From Symbiodinium natans (taxonomy: Eukaryota; Sar; Dinophyceae; Suessiales; Symbiodiniaceae): a stretch of 54,000 bases of DNA. Each line of letters starts with the position of its first letter. Within the stretch, counting starts at the first letter, position 1. The notes under the pieces are model-generated. The model ran no database searches, was not told the DNA's origin, and saw only the letters and a list, made by a program, of their open reading frames with translations. Below, one piece after another: positions 36,101-48,100 of the stretch. Position numbers and translations under genes: made by a program. Location of the stretch: assembly GCA_905221605.1 (NCBI GenBank), contig CAJNDS010000979.1:456001-510000 (forward strand), read 5' to 3'.

Positions 36101-39100
36101 ACGGTGCAACTCCAGATCTGCCGGCTTGGTGATGGGGCCCGCCCCGCTGTTTTCCCAACCCTTAACCCCTTAAGCCCTAAGCCCTACGTTTAGGGTTTAG
36201 GGTTTAGGGTTTAAGGTTTATGGTTTAGGGTTTAGGGTTTAGGGTTTGGTGTTGAGGGTGACACTTGGAGGTTCATGTTACTCATTAACCGAATATCACT
36301 GCACTCATAACCCACTTATAAGCCCCCTCAAGTGCCCAAATATGTTCGTAAGTACAGTTGTAGTTAGGATAATGGTATCATGAACCTCCAAGTAGACCCT
36401 ATCCTTGGTAGCCAATTGATACCCTTTTCCGTTTTGTTGATTCAAGGTTCTCTTCTCAAGCAACCAACCCAAGAAGGGTGCCCTTGTTACGGTTTGGTTG
36501 CTGGGCTACCAAGTATCTAAGGGTAGTTATATGGGCCCTTAATACGGTCCCTTACCTCCTTTAGAGGGTTCTGATGTATGGGCCTTTGGGTTTTATAGGA
36601 AGGGGGTATTCTAAGGGGTCCCCTCTTAAGGGCCAATATTAAGGGACCATGTAACTAAGCCCCTAGACCCCAGACCTACACGGCCTACACCCTAGCACCC
36701 TAAGCCCTAGAAGAAACCCAAATTGATGTTCTGCTTCCTCTGCGGGCTTCGCAAGTCTCAAAACAACTTGCCAGGAAGAGAGAGAGAGAGAGAGATATCC
36801 ATAATTTTGTGTATATGTTTCTGTTTCCAAGGAGTCGCAATGTTGTCCTGGGTCCTGTGCGCCCTATGGCCTCTCGCCTCGTCGCTGCACCATGCCGACA
36901 AGCATGCGGCTGAGGCGAGCAAGGGGCCTTGTTGGGTGGGGCTGGGTGGGTGTGTTGCTTTCTGTCTCTGCTTGGGAAGATGCATGCTGGGTGTTGTAGC
37001 CATAGTTGGGCGTTTAGAGGATTTGGCGCTGGACCCACACATCGACACAGCTTCAACGTGCTGAGCCTTGACCACTTTTCGGGGTGCGTCCCTGCCACTG
37101 TACGCTAAACCCTGAACCCTGAACCCTAAATCCTATTTTTCTGGAAAAGCTCGCCTCTCAAAAAGTTTCGCACGCGAACTTGAATGAATTGAGTAGCATG
37201 CAGTACGTAGCGCGAAGGTTGGCACTCAGTACAATCCAGTGTTTCAATCTGACACGCCCTGGGATTTCCGGCACACCCTAAACCTTAAACCCTAAACCTT
37301 AAACCCTAAACCCAAAACCTTAAACCTTAAACCCTAAACCTTAAACCCTAAACCTTAAACCCTAAACCCTAAACCGTAAACCCTAAACCTTAAACCCTAA
37401 ACCCAAAACCTTAGCCCTAAACCCAAAACCGTAAACCCTAAACCTTAAACCCTAAACCTTAAATCCTAAACCCAAAACCTTAAACCCTAACCCCTAAACC
37501 TTAAACCCTAAACCCTATACCCAAAACCCAAAACCTTCCCTCCCCCATCCGCCAGCTTCGCTTGCTTTCGAGCAGTGAAGGGGGGGGGGGGAGACATCCG
37601 TGAGAATCCTTGATGCTAGCAAGCGGGCAGAACTCACAACAAATGCCCCTAAACCCTAGGCCCTATATCCTTAGCCCGAGATACCTCTAAACCCTAAACC
37701 CTAAACCCTAAACCCTACAACCCTTGCCTGGGCTTTGGGCTGCCATGAAGGCCACGAGCGGAAGCTGCGCGGCGTGGTGTGCGCCGTACGTGCCTCCGCC
37801 AGCCGTAGTTTCACTTATAGGGTTAGGGTTTTGGGTTTTGGGTTTTGGGTTTGGGGTTTAGGGTTTAGGGTTACGGGTTACGGGTTACGGGTTTAGGGTT
37901 ACGGTTTTAGGGTTTAGGGTTTAGGGTTTAGGGTTTGTTGCGCCTTTGAAAGGGCCTTAGGGTTTTGGTTTTTTTGGGCTTAGGGTTTTGGGTGTATAGG
38001 GTTGTTGGGGTTTATAGGGTTTATAGGGTTTATGGTTTTAGGGTTTTAGGGTTTTAGGGTGTTAGGGTGTTTGGGTTTTAGGGTTAGGGTTTTAGGGTTG
38101 TAGGGTGTTAGGGTTTTAGGGATTTTGGGTTTCAGGGCTTAGGGTTTGCGGCCTAGGGGTTTCACTTTTTAAGACCTTTGACAGGGTTCAGGGTTTAGGA
38201 TTTGCTGTTTCACGGCTTGGAGTTTTAAACTAGGGTTTAAGGTTTTCACTTTCTGGGACCTTCTTTTGGGTTTAGGGTTTGGGGCTTTCGCTCTTTTGTG
38301 ATCTTTGAAAGGGTTGAGGGTCCAGGGTTGAGGGTTCAAGGCTTGGGGTGATGAAGGGAATCTTGTCACACCCTGTGAAGTGGTTCTGCAAATACGGCCG
38401 GAGGTGAAGGCACAAATGGCGGGACGTTTAAAAGGGACCTTAGGGGAGACCTATAGGGGTGCTTTGATGCTGATTGCGGGGCTACTTAGCTCTATAGGGA
38501 TTATATAAGATATATCTGTATATATATATATAGGTTATATAGGGGAAGAAGATTAAGGGTCCCTTCTGGGCGGGTTCCTCCCTATACGCCTTAACCCTAC
38601 GTGAAGGCACGAGGCTATGTCCATGTGCAAGCTGGCAGTGTAGGCATCGCGGCAAATGCAAAGAGCAGCATCATTGCATGTACTACGTACTTGGAGGTTC
38701 CTGAATACTTATTTCTGACCCAATTTATAAGTCTACTTTTTATCAGGCACTTAGAGGACTTAGGGGGCTTATAAGTGCAGTTATCACTGGGGTTAGAGGT
38801 GCCCTGAACCTCCAAGTAGTTAGCACTACTAAACGGCCAGCGATGTGAAGCAGTTCATCACAGTGCAGTGTGCGAACGCAAACAGGGTAAATCCGAAGAC
38901 CCTATTGAAGGGTTACAAGTAGGGTTATAAGTACAGTTATAATTGGTTAGTAAGTACCATGAACCTTCAAGTATAGGGCTTGGGGTTGAGGATTTGGGGT
39001 CTACATAGGGTTGCGGGGGCTCCGAGCTCTCGCTTTTCTGGATTGAACGCCTTTTTGGTCTGTCTCGATGTGCCCCTTGGGAATCATTTTTTGTTCATAT

Positions 39101-42100
39101 AAAACCCAAGAGGATATTAAACAATATTATGTTTATTGAGGTTCTAGGGGGAGTGTAAGTCTATTCAGCCATCTCTAGACCCTAAACGCTCAACTCTCCA
39201 CGGCAAACCTTCAACCCCAAGCCCCTGTCAAAGCCGAGCTTCAAGTGGACGGGGGAACGACAATGAAACCCTAACCCTAAACCCTAAACCCGAAACCCTA
39301 GGTGCAGGCCAAGTACTGGCCGATGATCCGGGGCTGCCACTCAGAGCAAAGTTCAGAGTTAGACAGTCAGGGTTTAGGGTTTAGGGTTTAGGGTTTAGGG
39401 TTTAGGGTTTAGGGTTTAGGGTTTAGGGTTTAGGGTTTAGGGTTTAGGGTTTAGGGTTTAGGGTTTCGGGTTTAGGGCTACTAGGACCCAGAGTAGGCCC
39501 TCATTCCCTTGTCTTCGGGGCTTTCGGTTCCCTTCGAAGCCCTCTAAACCACAAACTGAAAGCTTTTTGTTCCGTGGTTACTCTCGGGTCTAGTGCGAAG
39601 GGGTCTGGGGTTTGTATCGAAGATGTTTGGGACCAAAGTCCCACCAGCTCAGCAGAGGGATAGCCGGGTTTCGGGCTTTTTGATGTCGGCATGTCTGTCG
39701 CATTTCCCAGAGGCGGTCGTGCTTGAATAGCCGAGGCAATACTTGCCCTGGATCTGGGACTGGCATGGGCATGGTGCAGGCTGGTGATGTGGCGGCCCCG
39801 GTGTGCTATCGCGGGCCACCTGGGCCGATGGGAGATCCGGGGCCTGAGGGGCCAAAGGGACCTCCAGGAGACCCAGGAGACAACGGACCTGAAGGGGGAC
39901 CAGGACCAGCCGGAGCAGAAGGACCACCACCAACACTTCCGCCTACGTCGCTGTTCGAGGAAGAGGAAGCCAGCAGCGTCCCGGGCCCAGCTTTTCAACA
40001 CGGCCACAGCAGTTCAGCAGGTATGCCGGGAGCCTGGTGCTGAACCTAACCGGGTCTTACTGCGACGGTATGTCGAATGTATGCTGAATCTATGCCTTTT
40101 TTGTTTTTGTTCAGGCTTGCGTGCATGTGCCTGTGCTGAATCACTCCACGCCGGATCTAGTGCGAGTGCATGCCGAGTCTATGCTGAATGTATGCCAGTT
40201 TCGGTTTGCCGACTTGTGTGCCATGTACCTGTGCTGAATCTATGCCGAACCTATTGCGAATGTATGCCGAATGTACTACTTGTAGAATTTGATTGATAGT
40301 AGATTGTATAATCGTACAAAAAGATTTTCGTACACCGATATGTTGAATGTACCGATATATGAGTATAATGTATATACATATACATACCTATGTATGTCTG
40401 TCTGTGTGTCGTTCTTATCTTCTAAGTTGTTTAGGGTTTTCGTGCGACCGCATCGTTTTACGAACATATCTGCCATAATATCGTTTTTCCACCGCATGGC
40501 ATCATTGCCAAAGACAAAAGTTAATTCAGAACGGTCCAGACTGCCGACCCGCACGCACAAGCAGTCGTCTGTTGATGTGGGCCGCAAGGAGAGCGCTTAA
40601 CCTTAAGTTCTAAAGCCTAACCCAAAGCCTTACACCCAAGGGCTGCGAAGACTGGTGTCTGGTTCACTTGAAGAGCCAGCATTGGGGCAAGATCCCACAG
40701 TGCCACTTGGCTCCAGTCAGGGGGCTGAGCCCCAAGCACCCTAAGCTCTCTAGAACTTACCCAAAGACCCTAATGCCTCTCAAAGAGCCCAATACCTCTC
40801 AAATAAGGAATATGCCGTAAGTCATATCTAAGGATCACTATATGTTTCGAGGTATGTTCTGAATTGAGGGGTGTTGGGCTCTCTGGGTAATAGATGTATA
40901 AATAAACAAATGTATATATATATATATATATATATATTTGTTTATTTTCTTGTTTTCTTGATTTATATGTATTTAAACCCTTGCAAATTCGCTGATTTAG
41001 GCAGATCCTTCGTCGATTGAGGCTGATCCTTGGTCGATTTAGGCAAATCCTTCGTCGATTTAGGCAAGTCCTTCGTCGATTTAGGCAAGTCCTTCGTCGA
41101 TTTAGGCAAGTCCTTCGTCGATTTAGGCAAGTCCTTCGTCGATTTAGGCAAGTCCTTCGTCGATTTAGGTAAGTCCTTCGTCGATCTAGGCAAATGAACA
41201 AGGACACCCTAACCCCCCACCCCCCCCGCCCCAACAAACAACAAAAAAAGACAAAATAAATAATCAAAACTAAACGAGATAGTAAGGCCCCTGTATTATA
41301 TTCCCCCTGTACGTCTCCTCCCGGAGTGCGGCTCTTCTTTCCTTGTTCCCAAAGAGCCCAACACCACTTAATGAAGGAATATTCCTTAATTCATATGAAA
41401 GGATCCCTTTGTAATTTAAGGTATATTCCTTAATTAAGGAGTATTGGGCTCTCTGGGCTGATCCTCATGTCTTTCATGAACGGTTTCGGGTTTAGGAGTT
41501 TAGGGTTTAGGGTTTACGGTTTAGAGTTTGGGGTTTAGGGTTTACGGTTTTAGGGTTTGGGGAGGTTCAGGTTTTTGGGATTTCTGGGTTCGGGGTTTAG
41601 GGAAAGCTGCAGGTTTAGGGTTATAGGGTTTTGGCTTGTGGGCTCAGGCTGCCTATGTGGGCTTACGGTTTGGGAGGTTTGATTTACTAGGTAGGTTAGA
41701 CCTTGCTGCAACTCTCAGCAAAAATCCAGAAGGCTACCCTTACTACAATATGGGGGCTTACGAAAATAGACTAGACCCCCTCGATAGTAGGATTTCTTTA
41801 GAATCAGGACCCCAATAAGGTACCTCCTAATGTCGTGAACCCCCATATGGGTATCGGGCCCCTCAATGGAAAGCGGACCCTCATGTCCCAGTGCTTCTCG
41901 GCCTCCTTGCTCACATTCCGAACCCTAGACTCCCTAGACCATAACCCTAAACCCGACAATCAAGCCCCAAACTCAAAAATCAAAACCTAAACCCCAGAAG
42001 CTAGACCAAGCACTTTTGAGGCAGAGCATGCGTCGGGTCGCATCGGCCACAATCCCTGGTTCCATCTCCTCACCTCGAAGCGACCCGAAATCTGGGGTCG

Positions 42101-45100
42101 ACAGAATCATCACCTACCACCAGACGTGAGGCTGAGGGCTGAGGGCCGAGGGTTGAGGGTTGAGGGTTTAGACCACCCTGCTACCCTGCTTGAGGCTGAG
42201 GGCCTTACGCAGCAGGCCAATTCAGCCGCAGCCGCCGTTGTTGCGGGCTGCCCGGCAGGACCCCGAGGACCACGAGGACCAGTAGGAGCCAAAGGTCCCA
42301 GGGGAGATCGAGGGCCCGATGGACCGCCAGGGCCACCGGGACGGCCAGGACCACAAGGACCACCGGGCCCAGCAAGAGCTGTATCGCTCCTTCCCACGCG
42401 GGACAGCCAAGAGGCCAAGCTACCCGAGGCAGATGATGGAGAAGGTGTGGTCATGGTTGGCCAGAAGGAAGTCGAGGCAGGGGTCAAGGGCTCGGACTTT
42501 GCTGCTTGAGAACACCTGTCTCCTGCGCGAACGCGCCCATGCTGCACGGCTCTCTTGCCCTGGTTGGCTCAGGCATCAAGAGCACCAGAAGCAGCGGAAG
42601 CACCAGGGTTGACGCAGGGCAGTGTCAGGGGCTGAGACTGCTGACATGACCCCAAGCCTAATTTTTCCTAAATGCTCAGTGTTTAGGCTCGGGGTTTGTG
42701 ATAAAAAAGGTGTTAATATTGGCAGCTTTGATTCCTTTAAGGCTTTTTTTGTTGGATTTCCTGCAGTTCCAGGTGCTGATTGCTTTGGGTCTGGGGGTTG
42801 CGGGCTTCTGCCTCAAAAGGGTTGAAGGTTTAGGGTGCAGGAGTCAAGGTTGAAGAGCCTTTAAGAAGGACGTGCAAGCAATCCCGGATGCTTCACTGAC
42901 CAGGGGCCGCATTAGGGTTATGGTTTAGGGCCTAGTCCAGGGTCTAGGGTCGGGGGCTCAATGTTTTGTACTACACAGGGTTTTGGGTTTTGTGTTTTCA
43001 GCAGCGGGCGGGCAAACGCTTTGAGGCAACGAAGCCCGGTTGCGAAGCCTTTTGCAAGATCTACGTGAATTGGAAGTACTGGCCTTTGATCCCAGATTGC
43101 CGCTTGCTGGTTTTTTTGTATGGCAGGGTTTAGGGGGTTTAGGGTGTAGGGCGTAGGGTTTAGGGGTTTAGGGTTTTAGGGTTCAGTTGCTGGTTTTTTT
43201 TGTTATGGCCGGGTTTATGGTTTTGAGAGTTCAGGGTTGCACCACAGTTTAAGTGGAGGTGCATGAGGCATCGTATCAAACCCTAAGCCCTCGACTCTAT
43301 GATTTCTGAGCCCCTGGCCTTGGACACCCTCAGACATCGGCCTGCGCCTGCACGCCCGGAGGAGTATTGGGGTCGGAAGAATTACTAATGACATTCCCTT
43401 AATGGCCCTTTATACGTATTATACCACAAACAACCCCCCAGAAACCCTATTCTAATGTATTCAGGCTCCTAGATTAGCCAAGGCAAGTTCTGCGTGGGTG
43501 GGCCAGCCACCGGGCCCCCGGGGCCCAAGGGGCCGCGGGGGCCGAGGGGAACTCGCGGAGATCGGGGACCTCCTGGACACCCGGGCCCACGCGGACCGCC
43601 CGGACCCTTGGCTTTCTTCTGGCCGGCGCTTGAGACTTTCAACCCTTTGTGTTGATGAAGAAGCTACAACAAGGAACCTAAAAGGGTTTAGGGTTTAGGG
43701 TTTTTAGGGTTTTTAGGGTTTTTAGGGTTTAGGGTTTAAATGTTAAACTGTTCGGAGGGGTTCTGAAGTCAGCCGAGGACCACCGGGACCACCGGGATAC
43801 CCCGGAGAACTGGTCGCCGCTGAGCTTCGTTACTGCTTCGGGTGTAAGGCTTAGAGTGTACCCATAGAGCCCAATACCCCGTCAATAAGGACTATCCCTG
43901 AAATTATGTAGGAATCCTTGATATGATTTAAGGTTACATTCCTTATTTAAGGGGTATTGGGCTCTTATGGAAGAGGATGGCTACTGGTAATCGTAAAGAA
44001 GCGCATAACAATGGGGGCCTTTTACTTTTAGTCACTTTATCTTCATAATTCTTGTAATCCTAAACTATGTTAGTATGTTACCATCATATTATGCTAGTAT
44101 ATCATGATTTTATTGCATCATAATACCAAATTTTAGCAGCAGGAATAAAATCACCGCCCAACAGTCCCAGTAATGTAGTAAGCTGTTTGCACTCAATCAA
44201 TCGTTCTCCCATTTTCTATCACGAGCTAAAACTGTTGTAATCGTAAAGGCTTAGGTTTTACTATTTATTATCTGGATGCATCCTTGGATTTTTTGGATTA
44301 TTTATGTTAGTTCTTCTAAGAACAGCCTTGTATCCATCAGGACATGGGATTCCCAGAAACACCGGAACTTCTATAATATAGGCATTACATTGCATGGTTT
44401 CCTTATGGCCTTCTTTTCAGTAATGCCGGGCTTGTTTGGAGGAATTGGAAATTCATCGTTGCCTAAGCCCTAACCTCTCAACCCTCACCGATTGGCAGCC
44501 CCCAGGACTGCAAAGACTGGTGCTACGTCTACCTCAAGCCAAAGTACTGGATGCTGCTTCCTGACTGCCGCTTGACTTTTTGTGGGTGGTTGGCCTTGGG
44601 GTCGAGGGCTTTGAAGGGTGTCCCGCTCAACCCTAGAACCCTAAACCCTGAGCACTGTTTGTAGTAAAAGCTGTCTGAGTGTGAGGTCGGGCATGCTGGG
44701 GAACGAAGCGCGCAGTACTCTTGCCGACCGACTCGACACCACAGGAAGTCGACTCCGTGCATCTCATGCAGGCTCCTGGCCACCACGAGCTCTAGAGCCC
44801 CGTAAGGGTCCATGTACCTGTATACTTGGGCCTGAAAGCTACTACATGGCAACCCCTCTTGAGGCCCAAGTAAACTACATGACAAAGGTACATGGACTCT
44901 TAGGGAGCGCTTTTGCAATGGCTTCCGCACCGGGTCAAAGCATTCGGAGCGAGCCCAGCAAGTGCCCAACAGTGGTTGTGTGCTTCGTCTGTGGAGAGTC
45001 GTTGCACAACTTCAGTTCAGTGTTGCCAAATTCCGGCTTGTTTTATATACAGCTGCCAGGAGATTCCCCAAAGTCCTTGGAGAGAGCCACGCGTAGAACG

Positions 45101-48100
45101 GAATTCGCAATCCTTGAGGCCGGTGGCCTCCCCGGATTTCTTCCGACTGCACTCGTTGCTTTGCCTACTTGTGCCACTTTTTTGGGATTTTGAGGAGGGT
45201 CGGAGGCCCATTCCAAACGTGCTGTGGGCCAAATCGACCGGTGCTCAACGCGCTGCTGCGCTATCTTGCTGCAGTTCGCTGTTGGATATTGTATGCTGAT
45301 GTAACACTGCATATATATATATATATACACATATACATATATTTCCGCATATATATATATATATATGGCTAGGACCCCCTTTAGGGTTTTCCACCGAAAA
45401 TCCCAACCTACCTACTCTGAACTTTACACGCCCCCCCCCCCCCCCCCCAGCAGACCCCCTAAACCCGAAACCCCCTCACACCCCTAACACCTCCTATCAC
45501 CCCCTATACCCCCTTACATACCCCCTATACCCCCTGCACCCCCTGTACAGTTTTTGAACCCAAACCCTTAACCCTACACCCTAGACCTTAGACACGTACG
45601 CCCTACACCCTAAACCCTAAACCCTAAACCCTAAACCATAAACCCTAAACCCTAAACCTACCAAGGCCTGGACTGCGGAAGTGAGTCCCAGGCGCTGAAC
45701 AAGAAGGCGGTGAAGAAGGCACGATTGAGTCGTCATAGGGCTTCGGATCTTGGCTTTGGTAAATTCTGAGGGTACGTGGGTTCAGGGTTTGGGGTTAAGG
45801 GCTTTCGCAGGGCTTCGGATTTTTTGATTTTGGTACACCCCCCCCCCCCCCCCCAGCGCAAGCCCTACAGGGTATAAAGTTTAGGGTGTAGGGACTTGAG
45901 AGTTTAGGGTTTAGGGAGTCTATCGAGGGTTTTCAAGGGAGTCTAGTGTTGCCGTGGGACCACCGCTCACATCTTGAGGCATGTACACATCGTGCGATCC
46001 ACTTGTTCTGAGGTTCTCGACCGTTCTGGGTTTAGGAGGGTTTAGGGGTTTAGGGTGTGGGGGTCCTTGATCCAAACCCGAAACCGAAACACTAAAGGCT
46101 GCAGAGGCTTGAGCTTGAGGAGTCGTTTCACGGACCAGGCAAAGACCATCATCTGGAATGGGCCCATGGGTGTCTTCGAAATGGAGAGTGCCGGGCCTCA
46201 GCCAAGCCTTATAAACCTTAAACCCTAAACCCCAAACCCTAAACCCGAAACCCTAAACCCTAAACCCCAAACCCTGATAGCTGCCAGCAAAGGTGTTCAA
46301 CTCAGTCGTTCCTCATTGGGAGTCAGGCTTGTACTTAGGTATCCTGTAGTTTCGTCCCCGAAGTAAGTGGCGAAGCCTCATGTGCCGAAGTCGGTGAGAG
46401 CAGGCGCATGAGCATCGCCGCCATACCCAGACCTGGGAGGATCCAAAAAGTAGAACCCCCCCCCGAATGGTACCCTATACTACTATTGAGTCAGTTTTTG
46501 GGAATCCTTAAAGGGATCTATTTTTTGGATCCTCCCAGTGGTCTGGGTAGCGCCTTCATGCGAGCCCATGTTATTGTCATGCTTGGTTCCCATGAGTTGT
46601 CTTGCAGAATCCAAAGCTCGATTTCCCCCAACGTGCGTCTCAGAATGACACGTTGTCCTTGCAGGACTGGTCGATACAGATAGCACACAAATAATAAATA
46701 GTATACCTCCTAGTTTTCCCCTTGAGCCGGCACCAAAGAGACGCCACCGGAGTTTAGCTCATCGTCATCAGCAATCCTTGCCCTCAACAATATAAAGCTG
46801 CGACCAGATCACAAGCCTAACCCCTTTTTCGATAGCCTTCAAACTAGAACTATAAGGCACAATCTGCCTTGACGCAAGAGCGCAGGGGCAGAGCGCAAGA
46901 GGACCTTTAATAAGGGCCACTCGAACAATTCCCCCCCCCCCCCCCCCCCCCCCGCCCCCGCCTCCCATACACTGATACTCATACAAGGTGCCATGTTGCT
47001 AGTCATGATAGGTACTTCTTACGTTGTTGTTAGAGATCAAGAGATGGGCCCTTATACCCTATAACCCCCTCAAAAAGGCCCCTTTATCGCGTTGATTATG
47101 GCTATCATAAGGCCTAATTTGCACATCCTGGTCCCCCCCGCCCCCTCTAAGCGTAGTTGCATGGGCCCTTAATATCGTCCCTTACCTCCTCTAGAGGGTT
47201 TTGATGTATGGGCCCTTAATTTGTATAGGGTATATAAGGGGTATATAAGGGCTACCCGTTTAAGGGCCCCTACTAAGGGACCATGTAGCTACCCTACTTG
47301 GAAGCTCTTCTGACTTAGTAAGTCTACTTCGTATCCCCTAGAAACCCTCTTAGAATCCCCGTAACCCCACCTTAGTAAGCCTACTTACTAAGTCAAAAGA
47401 GCTTCCACCTTTATACCTGGTAGTCCAGTAACCATATTATAATAAGGGCTTCCAAGTAAGACGCCCCCCCAAGACAAGGTTCAGGGTTTAGGGTTTAGGG
47501 CTTAGGGTTTAGGGTTTCGGGTTTGGGGTTTAGGGTTTATATGGTTTAAGGGTCAAGGGTGTAGGGTTTAGGGTTTAGGGTTTACAAGTTCTAGGGCTTA
47601 AGGGGCGCATCAGTTGGATCCATCCCCCCCCGAGGTTTCGAAGCCGGCACGAAAGCGCTGATGGATGAAGTCGTGGCGGCGACGAAGCGCGGTGCGCCCG
47701 CCACCCTACCCAAAGCCTCCAATGTAGTTCCTTTTTGGGTTCGTTATAGGGAATACTAGTAAATTACCCCAAAAAGGTACTACATAGGAGCCTTTGGGTA
47801 AACCTCAGGGGTACTTGGAAATAATTTCTGTTTTTTGGGCACTTTAATCTCTAAGAAGCAGCTAAAATTAACATTTTTGCGAGGGTTCCAAGTTCAGTAT
47901 AGCAACCTAAGCCCTACCTGGGACCCTATTTACGCAGTTTTATGGGTCATACCTACTGATTAAGGGTAGCTGCTACTACCTGAACTCTAAACGCTAAACC
48001 CTAAACCCTATACCACTTAGGGCAGTTTTTTGTTTTTTTAATTGGGGACGTGGGCGGGGTTGGGGGTGGGGGAGGATTCCCGAAAAGCGGGGTCCCGTAA

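Noticed and set aside
40985-41195. CRISPR-like regular array
   Set aside because: No spacers: units are contiguous 21-bp repeats, and the genome is eukaryotic.
42110-42547. Minus-strand open frame rich in Gly and Pro opposite the second collagen exon
   Set aside because: Antisense of Gly-Pro codons also reads as Gly-Pro. The + strand carries the module order, splice sites and flanking exons.
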